Assembly (NCBI GenBank): GCA_004764695.1
Contig: SMSO01000031.1
Location: forward strand, 6,195,261 to 6,259,260
Direction of reading: 5' to 3'
Source of the DNA: Schizochytrium sp. TIO01
Taxonomy: Eukaryota; Sar; Bigyra; Thraustochytrida; Thraustochytriidae
Length of the DNA stretch: 64,000 nucleotides
The position numbers and the translations under genes were made by a program. Within the stretch, counting starts at the first letter, position 1. Each line of letters opens with the position of its first letter. This document shows, one piece after another, positions 1 to 11,290 of the stretch. The notes under the pieces were generated by a model. It was not told the origin of the DNA, did not search any database, and saw only the letters and a list, made by a program, of their open reading frames with translations.

Positions 1-1137
1 ATAGTCAAGGTTTCCCCAGACCTCGTCAGAGCAACCTTGAGTATCTAGTTTGGCCAAATCAGTGTACTCTTCAACGCCGCACGCAAGAAGGTCTTCATGA
101 AGGCTTTCCAATCGACGTGCGCGAAGGGCAGACTTGAGACTTTTGTAAATAACATGGTTTTCGCTGCTCGGGCTGGCAGGTACCTCATCTACCATTAGCG
201 AAGGCCGCCCAGGGAGTCGAATACTATCGCGTAAACGAGCTTCCTCTTCTGGATCAATGTTCAGGTTGCGACCTGCAATTGGCTCTTCACTGTCCTCTTC
301 TGTTGCGTCTTCGTAGGCGCTAGCGACAGAATTATCTACCATGCTCTCGACATCTGCAGCAGCACCTGAAGCAGTGCTACGTACAGAAGATCGATTTGAT
401 GGCAAAGATTGACGCTTGGGTGGTGGTGGTGGTGGTCCGGGTGCTGCTGCTACTGCTGGTGGGGCTGGAGGCGCTGGCGGAGCACTAGGCTCGTTATAGC
501 CTTGATCGTAGTCATCTTGTTGCTGGTTTGTCTCAGCCCTGAGCGAATCGATCGTGTTCACACCCTGCAGACCTCCCAATCCAGTGCAGCATCCATATTT
601 CTGCAGAAGACCATTATCAAGGCGCTGCAGACCAGATTTGCGGACGAACTCCATAATCTTGTTCATGCTTGTGAGCTTTGAAGGCTCATAGATTTCATAA
701 AATTGTTCGAGCTTGAGGCGGACCTGGTTTTCAGGCACTCCGTCAATTTGGGCGTGGCCACCATAAGAATCTCCAGCACCCATGTCCAGCTCATCAAAAT
801 CCTCGCTTTCTACGACAGGTCCAGCATTGGCAGTCGTACGTTGAGGTCTAGGAGGCGGAGGGGGGTTGCTGTCACTATTTGCTCCGGCACCTTGGCCATG
901 CGGAGGTGGAGGCGGTGGAGGTGTACGAGGTTCATCAGCGGTGTAATCAGGCGCTGCATATGGCACATCCGTATCTTCCGTAAAATGGTCATCCGAGGCA
1001 ACATCAGTGGCTGCGGCATCCTGAATGATGTCTTGATCCTGGGCTTGATCAAGCTGCTCTTGGTCCTGGTCAGTCTGCTCCGACTTGCCCTTGTCCTTCT
1101 TGCGGCTCTTGGCCTTGAGTTTGCTGAAAAAACCCAT
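1..1137 (-). CDS. Partial proline-rich protein with SAM-like C-terminal region
   Basis: The frame is open from an ATG at 1137 to the left edge with no stop, so 379 codons of the N-terminal part are visible and the C-terminus is missing. Residues 1-20 are strongly basic (GFFSKLKAKSRKK). Residues 71-100 and about 215-240 carry polyproline runs (PPPPPPP, PPPPPKR), which are typical ligands for SH3, WW or EVH1 domains. Residues 139-182 form a helical block with FYEIYEPSKL and LLQKYG, a pattern I associate with N-terminal segments of stramenopile proteins. The visible end (about 330-379: LKSALRARRLESLHEDLL, then GVEEYTDLAKLD) looks like a SAM domain. A cytoskeletal or signalling adaptor is an inference from these parts; no specific family was recognised. 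Confidence 0.72.
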   Translation of the reverse strand, partial: MGFFSKLKAKSRKKDKGKSEQTDQDQEQLDQAQDQDIIQDAAATDVASDDHFTEDTDVPYAAPDYTADEPRTPPPPPPPHGQGAGANSDSNPPPPPRPQRTTANAGPVVESEDFDELDMGAGDSYGGHAQIDGVPENQVRLKLEQFYEIYEPSKLTSMNKIMEFVRKSGLQRLDNGLLQKYGCCTGLGGLQGVNTIDSLRAETNQQQDDYDQGYNEPSAPPAPPAPPAVAAAPGPPPPPPKRQSLPSNRSSVRSTASGAAADVESMVDNSVASAYEDATEEDSEEPIAGRNLNIDPEEEARLRDSIRLPGRPSLMVDEVPASPSSENHVIYKSLKSALRARRLESLHEDLLACGVEEYTDLAKLDTQGCSDEVWGNLDY

Positions 1138-3674
1138 TTCCAAGATCGCTAAATCTCACAGCTCTCCCCGCTTTCAGCCCCAATTTCGCACCACGTCTCA
1201 GCTGTGTCCACAGATTCCGTCACAAAGCCCAAGATTTGCGTAGCTCTTCGCAAAGCTCGTCAGAATCCCAAAGATATTCCAAGCCTCTGAGTCTCTTTAC
1301 AGCCTAGACTCCTGAGGACGCAGCAATGAGAAAGCCCTAGCGAACCCGCCTGCGAGCGATCCCAACACGCACTTGCAGCTTGTTTCGCCAAAGACCGCTC
1401 AAAAGGAAGCTTGCACGATGCCGCCGTCAGCGCCAGGCACCGGCCAGCGAGAGGTAGTCTGCAAGCCTCTTTCGCGACGGGGTTTGTTTCCCATCTCGCT
1501 CTTCAGCAAGAGCAAACGAAGCCGGAGCGCGTCGGCGAATCTACCCCTCTCCAAATACGCCGACACTCATTCAAGGCCCCCTTCACCAAGCGAAAACCCT
1601 CCGCACGTACCTGCAGAATGAGGGGTATGGCACAACTCCATGCGGAGATAACTCGCCGAAATATATAGATACAGCTACGAAGCAAGCAAAATATGATATG
1701 ATACACAAATTTAGGATCGTGAGACTTGGACTTAATTTCAAGAGCAGGTTTATTTATGCACGGGCCCTGCAATCGGTATCGAAACAGCAGTGTCGTCAGC
1801 ACGGCGGTTCGGGTGGCGCAGAGGTACCTCCTGCTGTGTAGAGAAGCTCTGTGGAGCCCTGGAGCTGCTGTTGGTCTTCTTCGCTGTTTCCCAAGCGCGC
1901 TTATTTTGTTCGTCGTGTCTTTTGTCTTCAAGATTGTAATTTATTTTCTTTGTACAAACAAAGAAACAAAGAAACAAAGAAACAAAGAAACAAAGTGGAA
2001 AGTAAAAGAAAACGGAGAAAGGAAACGTAAAGGAAAAGTTAATTTTTTTTATTTAAATAAGTAAAATAATAATAATACTAAAAGTAAAGGTAAAATAAGC
2101 TCTCATCGCATGTTTTCACGAAGTTCTTGCGGAAACCGCCGCAGAAACCGTTCGCGCTGAGGCCTCAACCCACGCTGACTGGGACCTTGCCCACGGCCGG
2201 AGCGGGTCTGAGGGTTTACAGCGCAACGTCCGCTCGTTTCCAACTTCTTCGTTCTGCTACGGAGGAATAAATAGGTAAAGAATGCTCTTTCTTTTGCAGC
2301 GGTCAATCCACTTATTACTCACGCGCCTTTTAACTCTCATTTGTGGGTTTTGATCGCTTTTCTGCGTTGGAAAAACAACTCAATTCGACAGATGAACTGC
2401 GATCGCTTTTGCAATCAGAAAAGCTCAGTCGAATGCAATGCGGTGCGTTGCGATGCAGATGGACAGTGACAGGCGTGGCTCCTCTGCACAGCAGTCGCAT
2501 GCACCTGCGGTGATCTCTCTCAGGGCAGGAGATGGATATCGACCAGTTCTACGCCTTTTGGTTTTCAGTGTTTTGTTTGCTCGTTCATCATCGACGATGG
2601 AAATGTAATGCAAAAGATGCCGAGAGCTTCAGGTGTACGAGCAATGAAATTGGGCCCAGCAGCATGAATCAAAGCAAGATCTCCACGCCGCCGTGGGCAG
2701 AGCTCACTCGGCTCGTGGCGCGGGACCGCCGAAGGATCGCAGACTTCGCGACACCTGCAGAACCGGTAGCTGCAGGGCAAGGCTAGAAAGCATCAGCTTC
2801 GTAGTTGCCGATGATGTTGTTCTTAGAGATAGCAAGTGCATAGGTACTGACTTCTCCATCTTCTTCTTCCTGGTCTTCTGGCAGGCAGGGTTGAACGCCT
2901 TGACTTGGACTTGGCCGTGCTCTCGAGCTGTTCCGCTTTGCGGCGTTCGGGGCTGAGCGGATGACCACGTGAATTCAGTCGGTGCTGGCTGCCAGACTGA
3001 CTCATGAGCTCGTTCTTCGATCGGCCGCTCGAGTCATGGACCAACAACTTCAATGGTCGGTCACTGCGGAGACCTTACTTGCAGCAAAGGTTGAGGAGCG
3101 TGGGACTCTTCGCAAATAGTGTGATGACCACTCCGGTGGTCTTAGCTCAGCTGGGAGCCTTGATCTAAATATGGGGTCCTACGAGCTGTACTGCACGCCC
3201 TGTCTTCATTTCTTCACGCGAAGAGTTACACAGCAAACAAAGAGTCAGACCTCTCTGCTGAACCGCACTGAGCCTCGCCAAGATCAACAACAATCTATCC
3301 ACCTTTAGCTCCAGAGATGTACATTGAAGCTTGGGTAGGTAAGCACGAAGGAGTCCTGACCGCCCGAGAGGTGTCGCCTTTTGTTCTCGCAGCTGCTCCA
3401 TGAACAATCTTTGCGATGTAAAGTATGATTCTGAGATCTGTCTGTTTTAGTCTTCTGCTGCAAAATAGTAAGAAGTGGTAACTTGTGACCTAGAGCAATA
3501 TTTAATTTTTAATTATTTTTTTCCCCTCGATAGCAGAGACACGATAGAAAAGCAAAACGGGGAGGAAAGCAAGAAAACGTGTTTTTGGTCCCCAACTGAT
3601 CAACAGAGATGTGGGGATTATAGGTCTCTATAACACATACTATGAAATGACTTGTCTAGGACAAAACCATCAAC
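1138..3674. other. Intergenic region, no supported gene
   Basis: This stretch separates the divergent-facing start of the first gene from the 3' end of VPS16. Short ORFs exist on both strands but overlap one another, mostly lack ATG starts and show no recognisable domain. About 1138-1400 is probably promoter and 5' UTR of the leftmost gene. A tandem array of an 8-bp unit (acaaagaa) lies at 1955-1995 and is followed by an A/T-rich tract to about 2100. A tRNA-like half (about 3137-3165) was examined and rejected. Confidence 0.6.
1955..1995. repeat. Tandem 8-bp repeat (acaaagaa)
   Basis: About five near-perfect copies of acaaagaa in a row, read directly from the sequence. Simple repeat in noncoding DNA; no function proposed. 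Confidence 0.9.
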
Positions 3675-6600
3675 CTACGGCCCAGCATTGTTAATGTTTC
3701 GCACTTGCTGCAAAATAGACATTTTCAGCTCCTCATCGTTACAGTTGTTACGAATGAGTTGAAGTGTGGTTGTGTCCTTTAGGGAAACTGCCACGCTAAT
3801 GGCGTTTTCCCAAGACTTAGTCTTAACAAAGGCTTCAAGCCTTTCCTGATCATCCTTGATCATCTGAGCAAAGTGCCGTGCTTCCTCGAGATTATCTGCT
3901 TCAGCGCATGCCGTAACGAAGTCGAGCAATGGCGCTGCAAGGCGTTTGTGTGAAGCCATCGCCCGAAGCTTGGACCACTCCAGGAGCTGTGCATGCGCCC
4001 GGATTTGAATGTGCGCAAAGTTTCTATCTGACATCTTGAATTCTTCCTTGATCTCGCGAGCCTTCTCGTCGAGATGCAAGACTAAACAGTTATAGACTGT
4101 ATCAGCTAAAGAGTTGTCCACAAAGTAAGACTGTCCAGTGTTTGACTCAAGCTCGCGTTGAATACTCAGGAGCCGAATGTGCTCATTCGTGGCGCGCGCA
4201 TAAAAGGACCCATAGCGATCCCTTTGGTAAGATTCGACCGCAACTGCCATTTTAGCCAGACGAGGTTTAAGTGAATCACATGCAAATGCCTCTTTGATGT
4301 GGACGCGAGCTAGGCGCGCTGGGTGCACAGTATATGTATACAAATCTTTGAGCATTGCGAGGTCGCCAGAAGCTTCGCAGAACTGTGCTAACGCTGCACG
4401 AACTAATGGAAAGCGACGAATCAACTCGAGGTAACTCGAGCGGGAGGCGACACGCGCGGCTGCGCTCTCACCTTCGCCAGAGTCCCTAGGATCATGTCTT
4501 AGTGGTGACTGAGAACCTGGCCAGGTATACAAAGCAGCAAAGAGGATGATATTAGGGTCATAAGAGTGAACAGCATACTTGAAGGCCTCACGATAGTCCT
4601 CAAGCTCTAGTAGCTGCACAGTCCGCCGAATGCTCACAGGTTCCTGGCGAGCTAAAAGGATAGCCGCGTATGTTTTCCCAGAGGCAGCCGCCATCCGAGA
4701 TAAGCGTGCGTACGGGATTCCACGAACAGGTGCAAGCCTGGCAAGGAGTAGGTCCACTAAGTTCCGCTCTTGCTCTGCCCTCCACGGTGAAGTAAGTATA
4801 CGTTGCGAGAGAAGACCTGGGCCAAGTTCACCTGACAAGTCCACCTGACTTTCGGCATCGTTTGCTATTACTGAAGCTTGGTCACCTTCGCTTTCTCCTC
4901 CTGCTGCTGCCGCCGATGCTGCTACTGTTGCACTGCCACCTTGACCTATGAGTGGAGAAGGAGGAAGTGGCGGAGTGAGGCTTCGTGGAGTTGTCCCATT
5001 GCTGGAAGGTGTTGCATGAGCACTCGAGTGAGACCTAAGCAAAGACGAATGTGTGGAGGTGCTTGCTGGGTTGTGCTCTGGAGCCGTGTAAATTTGCCTG
5101 CTCAAACTTGCCGCAATTGCTGAGGATTTCGCCAAAGTTTGACTAGATTGGCTAATACTAGACGGCGTACGTGTGAAAGAAGGTTCGGCTATTTGTGCTG
5201 GATTTTGCGGGACTATTGCAGTAGCAGGCAAATCCGCCTTTAGTTTGGCACAGGCCCAATCAACAAGTATGGCTTGCTTTACCGACGCATTCAGACCAAG
5301 ATAAGAAGAGACCTTGAGTGCAAGCAAGTGCATGCGGCGACCTGCAAGACGAAAAGCAAGTCGTGGCGCACCCATGAACATAAATTGTTGCATGGTTAGA
5401 GGCAAAGCGACAGATGAATGCCGAACGATATTAAGTACACGTAGAGCGTTACAAGCAAGTACAAAAGCTGACGAACATTCTCGGCGTTCACTGTCACCAT
5501 CGCAAAATGATTTCCCAAGAGATGCAGCTCGCAAAAGCTGTTCCTGCCTAGAAACATCGAATTCAGCTTTAGCAGCCTCGATACAGTCAGTAATAGCTTT
5601 GATAAGCAGGCCATCTTCTTTTAAAGCTTTCATTCCATCGGCCGCAGACTTGTCGTTATTATCCATTGCTTCAGTTACATCACAGAGCATAGCAGCTGGC
5701 TCGAAAGACCCAATACGGCCAACAGCTTCTGTACTCGGGCTGACACGCTGTAGAATTTCGATTTCCCTACTGGAGATTATTCGTAAGGCATCAATTTCCT
5801 GCACGATAACAACGGGCTCACTATAAGTATATTTAATCCAGTCACCGTAAGGTCCAACCACCAGAAGTCCGAGCTCATTCCACTGCATTACGACTGCATC
5901 TGATCCACACCAACACATTTGTGCAGGTGCAATACCGGCCTTTGTGTCAAATTCGAGAAAGGTCGTGCTAAAGTCAGAGCTCATGACTGTAAGGCAGCCG
6001 TTGCGGGAAAAGAATGCAATGTATTTACCATTTGGCGCTGCGCTTGCCCTAAGGACAAAATCACGATCCAGCGTTGTCGGGGACCTTGCAGGGGAATTTG
6101 TGCTGTTTGACTTTGCATTGGTTGTCTCCACCTTCCCTTCCCCCTCCTTGTGCACATGTTGTTCTCCTACATGTTTCCTCTCTGCATCTTTCATAGACAC
6201 TACAAAAACGACACCGGACGCCATTGCTACAACAACTTGAACGGCGCCCAATCGCACATTCTTTTGTTGCATTTGCACTCTGTCGACAACAACCGTCATT
6301 GCAGCCACATCAACCCTTGCCAAAGCTGCTCCCGCACTCATCGGCCGGCCTTCGTTAAGCACATGCACCTTTCCCGGATCACCTCCAAGCGCAACCACCA
6401 CTTTTCCACTTCTCAGTACAGCCGCCACACCTTCTCCGAACACGCACGCCTGCACGACAAAGCCATCATGTTCATCGCCTTCCTCTAGAGCGAGATTCAT
6501 TACCCGCGCTCCAAGATCCTCCTCACTGAGCCCAAAATTCTCACGATCAAGTTCCCCAAGAATTTCTCCGCGGACGCCGCTGCTGCCAGACTCATCTTTG

Positions 6601-7100
6601 GAATCTGAAGAGAACGGATTACTTGATGCAGAATCCTTAGCTTTAGAGATATTTGACTTGGAGTTCTTTGTTTTGGGGTTCTCAGTTCTTGGCCTACGCC
6701 GCCTTCGAAGCTCCTGCGCCGGGTTCATACCATGAGCAGTCACAGCAAAGACAGCACCTGTGACATAGACAGTGACACAAAGTTCTTCGCCAAAACCTGC
6801 CACGCGATCAACCCAGCCGAGACCACCAGGTGCGAGTGGGGTTGTGGCATTAATACGGAGCTGTCCAAGAGTGGTGCCGCACATGTCGCGTAGTTGACCG
6901 CCCTGGCTGCCCTGGAGGAGTGGATCTGAATCATCTGGCACGTCAAGAAGCGCGAGAGGACCCCCGAAGGGTGCTGCGGCAACACCACCGAAGGCGAGAA
7001 GGCTGCTGAGTTTATCTGGCGAAGAGAAAGCAGCGTCAAGGTCAGAGTAGATCGGTTGCTTGCAGAAGCTGAGGCCACCAAGTCGCTGCCAAGTGCTCAT
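3675..7100 (-). CDS. VPS16: VPS16-like subunit of HOPS/CORVET tethering complexes
   Basis: The product is 1141 aa from the ATG at 7100; the frame is open further upstream but only from a TTG, so 7100 is the sensible start. VPS16 is a core subunit of the endosomal and vacuolar tethers CORVET and HOPS, where it binds the SM protein Vps33. The N-terminus (W.RLGGLSFCKQPIYSDLD) matches the family start, followed by a degenerate beta-propeller with segments such as FFSRNGCLTVMSSDFS and CWCGSDAVVMQW. The C-terminal third is an alpha-solenoid with the Vps16_C signature (PYARLSRMAAASGKTYAAIL, LLELEDYREAFKYAVHSYD). At 1141 aa it exceeds the roughly 800-850 aa usual for the family, because of low-complexity inserts: a K/S-rich one near residues 150-205 and an S/T/P-rich one before the solenoid. 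It lies head to head with the methyltransferase-Pkr1 gene. Confidence 0.9.
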   Translation of the reverse strand: MSTWQRLGGLSFCKQPIYSDLDAAFSSPDKLSSLLAFGGVAAAPFGGPLALLDVPDDSDPLLQGSQGGQLRDMCGTTLGQLRINATTPLAPGGLGWVDRVAGFGEELCVTVYVTGAVFAVTAHGMNPAQELRRRRRPRTENPKTKNSKSNISKAKDSASSNPFSSDSKDESGSSGVRGEILGELDRENFGLSEEDLGARVMNLALEEGDEHDGFVVQACVFGEGVAAVLRSGKVVVALGGDPGKVHVLNEGRPMSAGAALARVDVAAMTVVVDRVQMQQKNVRLGAVQVVVAMASGVVFVVSMKDAERKHVGEQHVHKEGEGKVETTNAKSNSTNSPARSPTTLDRDFVLRASAAPNGKYIAFFSRNGCLTVMSSDFSTTFLEFDTKAGIAPAQMCWCGSDAVVMQWNELGLLVVGPYGDWIKYTYSEPVVIVQEIDALRIISSREIEILQRVSPSTEAVGRIGSFEPAAMLCDVTEAMDNNDKSAADGMKALKEDGLLIKAITDCIEAAKAEFDVSRQEQLLRAASLGKSFCDGDSERRECSSAFVLACNALRVLNIVRHSSVALPLTMQQFMFMGAPRLAFRLAGRRMHLLALKVSSYLGLNASVKQAILVDWACAKLKADLPATAIVPQNPAQIAEPSFTRTPSSISQSSQTLAKSSAIAASLSRQIYTAPEHNPASTSTHSSLLRSHSSAHATPSSNGTTPRSLTPPLPPSPLIGQGGSATVAASAAAAGGESEGDQASVIANDAESQVDLSGELGPGLLSQRILTSPWRAEQERNLVDLLLARLAPVRGIPYARLSRMAAASGKTYAAILLARQEPVSIRRTVQLLELEDYREAFKYAVHSYDPNIILFAALYTWPGSQSPLRHDPRDSGEGESAAARVASRSSYLELIRRFPLVRAALAQFCEASGDLAMLKDLYTYTVHPARLARVHIKEAFACDSLKPRLAKMAVAVESYQRDRYGSFYARATNEHIRLLSIQRELESNTGQSYFVDNSLADTVYNCLVLHLDEKAREIKEEFKMSDRNFAHIQIRAHAQLLEWSKLRAMASHKRLAAPLLDFVTACAEADNLEEARHFAQMIKDDQERLEAFVKTKSWENAISVAVSLKDTTTLQLIRNNCNDEELKMSILQQVRNINNAGP

Positions 7101-7921
7101 GGCGCGACAAATGGCGCCGCGGGCGCGAGCTTGGACCGAGGTTGAGGCCGCCGACTCAAGCCGGTCGCACGGTGGACCTTTATGGATGAAATGGAACCAA
7201 AGATTGATGTTATCTTGGATTGGAGATTTGTGAAGATGGAAAATGATCTTTGCAAGTGGCAATTTTTCTAATCTTTTATAAATTTATCTCATATGAAATC
7301 AAAATTGATTATTTAATTTCGATGATAATCGCCAAATGGGCGCAGTTTGAACCTTCATGATAAAATGCCATAATGCAATTGAGGGCGGTGAATATTTGGT
7401 CCTGGTCTCTCAAGTTTCAATATTTACATTTATATTCTCACTCTTGTGATTTAGAGATGAGATGATATTCATGTTCAAGAAGTTAGCCACAACGCCACAT
7501 GCATTTTTGTTCTTCTTCGATTGCACTTGCCCCTCACGACCACAAACTCTTTTGACAGAAACTATTTGAAGCTCCTGCTGCCCTATTCCAAAGAGCATAA
7601 AGACTGTTGGACCAAATAGGATGCCGTTTTATCAACCACTAGTTTGTGGACGTCGTGCAAGCAAGCAACCAAAATGATCGAAAAAAATAAAACAACTCAA
7701 AATAAACGTTGACTTGCTGATCAGAAAATGGGTTGCGCAAATGTGGGTTTCAATTAGCGCAACACAACAAACAAAACATCAACCAACTCCGCCAGAGCAC
7801 TGCCAGAAATAGAAGAAGGGGGAGGAGAAGGAGGAGAAGTGTTTTGTTGTTTGAGCGTGTGGTGGACCGCGTGTTTGTTATTACGGATCAGGAAAGCACA
7901 GATCAAGGGGTAGACGAGAAG
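7101..7921. promoter_or_regulatory. Divergent promoter region between VPS16 and the methyltransferase-Pkr1 gene
   Basis: Both flanking genes start outward from this 821-bp interval, so it must hold both promoters and 5' UTRs. It is A/T-rich in the middle. A purine tract (gaaggg, ggaggagaag units) at about 7811-7840 lies in the probable 5' UTR of the rightward gene. No convincing TATA box was seen. Confidence 0.6.
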
Positions 7922-8842
7922 ATGTCGCAGGAAGCGGAAGGCTTCATCGCTGATGCGCCCAAGCTGGCGCCCTTCAACCCCAGCAGCGCCGATGTAATCC
8001 GACAGGCTTGCGACCTTTTGGCTAAGACGGGCGGCATTGGTAAGGAAGATGTTGTCTTTGAGCTTGGTTGTGGAGATGCCAGACTTCTGTGCGCCCTGGC
8101 ACAGAAGTTTGGGTGTCGAGGCGTCGGCGTTGAGTACGACGCTCGATTTGTGCAGCGAGCGCAGCAGGAAATCGAGCATTACAAAGTAAGTCATCTCGTA
8201 GAGGTGCGCCATGCTGACGTCACCAAGATCAAGGACATTGACCAAGCTACAGTGGTCTTCATGTACTTGAATGTTCAGGACGACAGAGATCTTCAGAAAC
8301 TCGTGGGGGACGCGTATAGTAACGGCGCACGGATTCTCTCTAGCATGTTCTCGTTGAAGTATTTAGGAGACTTCAATGATGCAGTTGTCTGTGACGGTAT
8401 CACGCGGCTCTACTATTACCGTAAGCCGGTTGATGCGGAGGATGAAGATGCGGATTTGGCGTCTCCAGAGGCGTCTGGAAACGGCCAGGATGCTTTGCAA
8501 AACGTGCAGGGTGGAGATGAAGGCGAAAAGTCAGAGCTGCTCAAAAAGCTCGAATGGTTCTTTGACCCATTGCGAAACCCTTATATTATTAAGGTATTCA
8601 ACGGTGCTATGATCTCGTTGTTCTTACTGTTAATCTTCCTCGTGTATAATGGTCTCGGTAACATTCACATTTATAACATTGTGTTACTTTCAATGTGTCT
8701 TTTTTGTGCAGTGAACTGGTTTATTCGTGAGTATCGTGCTGCTGTGGAAAAGGAGACCCAGGAAAAGGAAGAAGCCAAGAATGGCGAGCAGCTGTCTGGG
8801 TTATCAGCAGATAAGCCTGCCGAAGCGAAGAAAGCGGATTGA
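7922..8842 (+). CDS. Class I SAM methyltransferase fused to a Pkr1-like ER membrane domain
   Basis: The product is 306 aa from the ATG at 7922; the upstream in-frame extension has no ATG and is a low-complexity arginine stretch. Residues 44-165 form a Rossmann methyltransferase: motif I ELGCGDARLL at 47-56, acidic loop GVEYD at 69-73, and motif II ATVVFMYL at 109-116. The fold resembles small lysine methyltransferases of the FAM173/ATPSCKMT kind. An acidic linker (172-205) leads to residues 209-272, which match the ER protein Pkr1, a V-ATPase assembly factor in fungi: FFDPLRNP, a first membrane span at about 226-243, GNIH, a second span at about 250-267, and NWFIREY. The tail is lysine/glutamate-rich. 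Pkr1 normally stands alone, so this is a domain fusion. An ER-anchored methyltransferase is inferred; its substrate is unknown. Confidence 0.8.
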   Translation: MSQEAEGFIADAPKLAPFNPSSADVIRQACDLLAKTGGIGKEDVVFELGCGDARLLCALAQKFGCRGVGVEYDARFVQRAQQEIEHYKVSHLVEVRHADVTKIKDIDQATVVFMYLNVQDDRDLQKLVGDAYSNGARILSSMFSLKYLGDFNDAVVCDGITRLYYYRKPVDAEDEDADLASPEASGNGQDALQNVQGGDEGEKSELLKKLEWFFDPLRNPYIIKVFNGAMISLFLLLIFLVYNGLGNIHIYNIVLLSMCLFCAVNWFIREYRAAVEKETQEKEEAKNGEQLSGLSADKPAEAKKAD

Positions 8843-9736
8843 GTATTACCGCTCCATTTATTTTGTGTGGGGCCTGCAGAATGTTAAAGTGCTTTATCTA
8901 GCTCGCTGTCAACATGTGGACTGAGATACGTACCTTGCTCGAAAGTGAGAGTCTTCCAATGTGTGTTACTGCTTGAAGAGAGAACTGGGGCGCTTTGTAT
9001 TGCACTTGGATTTTGGCCCCGGTTGCATGACTCTGAGCAAGTAAAGATATGCGATAACCATTCCAAGGCAAATAGTTATCATGAGCAACACCCCATTATC
9101 GACTCGTAGTTCACGTCCATGTGCATGCAGTCTCCAAGTTAGCTTTTTCTTTCCTTTTAAAAGTATCTCAGTGAGCACACATAATCTCTGATGTGATAAC
9201 CATAATAGCCTTCCTTATCGAAAGAGTTAGACTTAATTTAGCTCATGAATATTTTGAACATAGTATCTTACTGTTTTCAATTAAACAGCGGTTCGTTTTT
9301 CATCCAACCTTATGACCCAACTCATGATTTTTAAAACGCGGCTGAAACCAAAATGCAAAGCCCTGGTTTAGGGTGTTTCTTTATTTGTTGCTGTTGCTGT
9401 TCTTCTATCGTTTTATTGTTTCTATTATTCTCTTTCATATAAAGTTAAGTCGATGGAGTATGTGGGTAACCCGCGCTTCATCTTGGGAGACCATTCAGAC
9501 ATACCAACTCTGAGAATAGGCGGTATCCTCTTTTGATAAATAATCCTAATAATAAATACTTTAAAGTAAAACATCGTCACAGTGTATGGTCTTTGAGTTA
9601 AAAAGAAGAACGATCGATATTTTAAGATTGTATCTTCAATGTACTTCGCAGTCGTACTATTAATCATGATAATAATAACCATATGACTTTCAAATTCATT
9701 TTTATTTACTGCGTCATCCAACTTATATGTATAATT

Positions 9737-9832
9737 TTCAATTTAAAAAAAAAAAAAAAGTAAAAACGTTTATTTAAAAAAGTTAAAAAAAAAAGTTTTA
9801 AAAAAAAAGTTAAAAAAAGTAAAAGTAAAACC
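9737..9832. repeat. A-rich low-complexity tract
   Basis: Runs of 6-15 A separated by gt or gttt, continuing for nearly 100 bp. Seen directly; probably slippage-generated. Confidence 0.85.
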
Positions 9833-10290
9833 AAAAAGATCATGATAATAAAAGAATATTGAATGAGCCTGATCAACGAAGTCGAAAATTGAAAGGAGTG
9901 GGAAGAAAAGAAAAAACGCTGGGTATGCAGAGATTCCGCCACTGGCGAAGCATGGACGATGCATATGTTGTTTTCACGCCTAAAACTTGTTCGTATGACA
10001 CAGGTTTCCCTAGCCCGAGTTAGCTGGCTTTACGTAAACAACAGATGACAAAGTTCACGACATTTACGCTGGTCTGAGTCGCCGAGTGTTTTGCCATTGC
10101 TGCTGTTTCAACCATCATGCCAAACTTTAGACCACTCGTTTCGACGCGCCGGCAGTTTCGCAACCTCTGTCGATCGATCAGACGAATGCTGCCATGATCA
10201 GGGTCTCCGCCACTTAAGGACGCACTCAGCCTTGCACGACCTACCTACTTTCTAAACAAATAAATAAATGAATGAATAATAAGTTATTCA

Positions 10291-10344
10291 TTCAGGTATC
10301 TTCATGTGTATTCAGGTATCTTCATGTGTATTCAGGTATCTTCA
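10291..10344 (+). repeat. 20-bp tandem repeat, 2.7 copies
   Basis: The unit ttcaggtatcttcatgtgta occurs at 10291-10310 and 10311-10330, with a partial third copy from 10331. The two full copies are identical, suggesting recent duplication. Confidence 0.95.
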
Positions 10345-10804
10345 GCTGACGATCCCAGCAATGGATGCAAACTGCTCGGCGAGCAGTTCAACCCTACAAA
10401 CACCGCACAAGCCTAGGCATCGACTGGCATCGAGCATTACCTTAAGTCCGACCAATACATTTCAGCTCAGCCTATGCACAGCAGGAACAAATACGCGCTC
10501 GTCGGACTCAAGTTGCGCTCGCTCCAACTTCAAGTTCACATGAGTCCCTCTGGCGGCTCCAGGGTCGCCTGAGCAGGTTGTTGAAGGCGCCTTTCTTCTC
10601 ATTCTCAGTTGAAAATCAGGCAAAAGCGTCGCTTCCCACTCCGCTCCACAAGAGCACTCACTCTCGGGAGCTGTCTCTCCAGAGTGTCGCCGCGTTTTGT
10701 GCTTTGTAGTAGGCACCTAGGTGCTCTCGTGCTTCATCTCCAGGGCGCCACAAGCGGGATTCCTGGCCGCAGCGAGCATTCCTGTCGAAAGAAAAGGTTG
10801 CTCA

Positions 10805-10848
10805 GGTAGGTAGGTAGCGAGCTAGCTAGCTAGCTAGCTGGCTGGCTC
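10805..10848. repeat. GTAG and GCTA tetranucleotide repeats
   Basis: A short ggta array followed by a gcta array that drifts into ggct. Simple repeats in noncoding DNA. Confidence 0.9.
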
Positions 10849-11264
10849 AAAGGCTGGCTTCAGGTTGTGGTCCTGCACCCTGAGCTCTGCCCTGTGCCTT
10901 TACGAGAATGCAATGCGGCCACCGCTGAAGCTCGCGAGCTCCGGGCCCTCCTCCCCAGTTGGACCACACGTTAGTCAGTGAGTGAGTCAATTCGTTACCT
11001 TTGTCGTCTGCTGCAAGTTCGCGAGTGTCTGCGGTCGATCGATCGCCACGCCTTAGCTCGCCGTGATGCAAACCAAGAGCGCAGGTGGTGGTCCTTCCTC
11101 TCCTTGAGCCCATAGACGCCAGTGCTGCACGCACACACGCTCGTTCGCTCGCTCGCTCGCATGTACATTAAAACCGCCGCCGCCGTTCCGCGTCGGCGAC
11201 AGCCCGCTGGCAATTAATTAATCCATTGGCGGGGATCGGAGCTCCTCCCCGGCGCTCCTCCCGC

Positions 11265-11290
11265 GCTCGAGCTCGAGCTCGAGCTCGAGC
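11265..11290. repeat. Self-complementary GAGCTC array (26 bp)
   Basis: Alternating gctcga/gagctc over 26 bp forms a perfect palindrome at several registers and so could extrude as a cruciform. It sits inside a GC-rich island with no gene. Confidence 0.85.

Noticed and set aside
3137-3210. tRNA-like 5' half (ggtcttagctcagctggga)
   Set aside because: The D-arm-like string is good but no anticodon stem or T-arm (GGTTCRA) follows at the right distance.
7733-7921. Longer N-terminus for the methyltransferase-Pkr1 protein
   Set aside because: No ATG in the extension and it is low-complexity arginine-rich sequence.
10291-10344. CRISPR-like direct repeats
   Set aside because: Copies are head-to-tail without spacers and the genome is eukaryotic.
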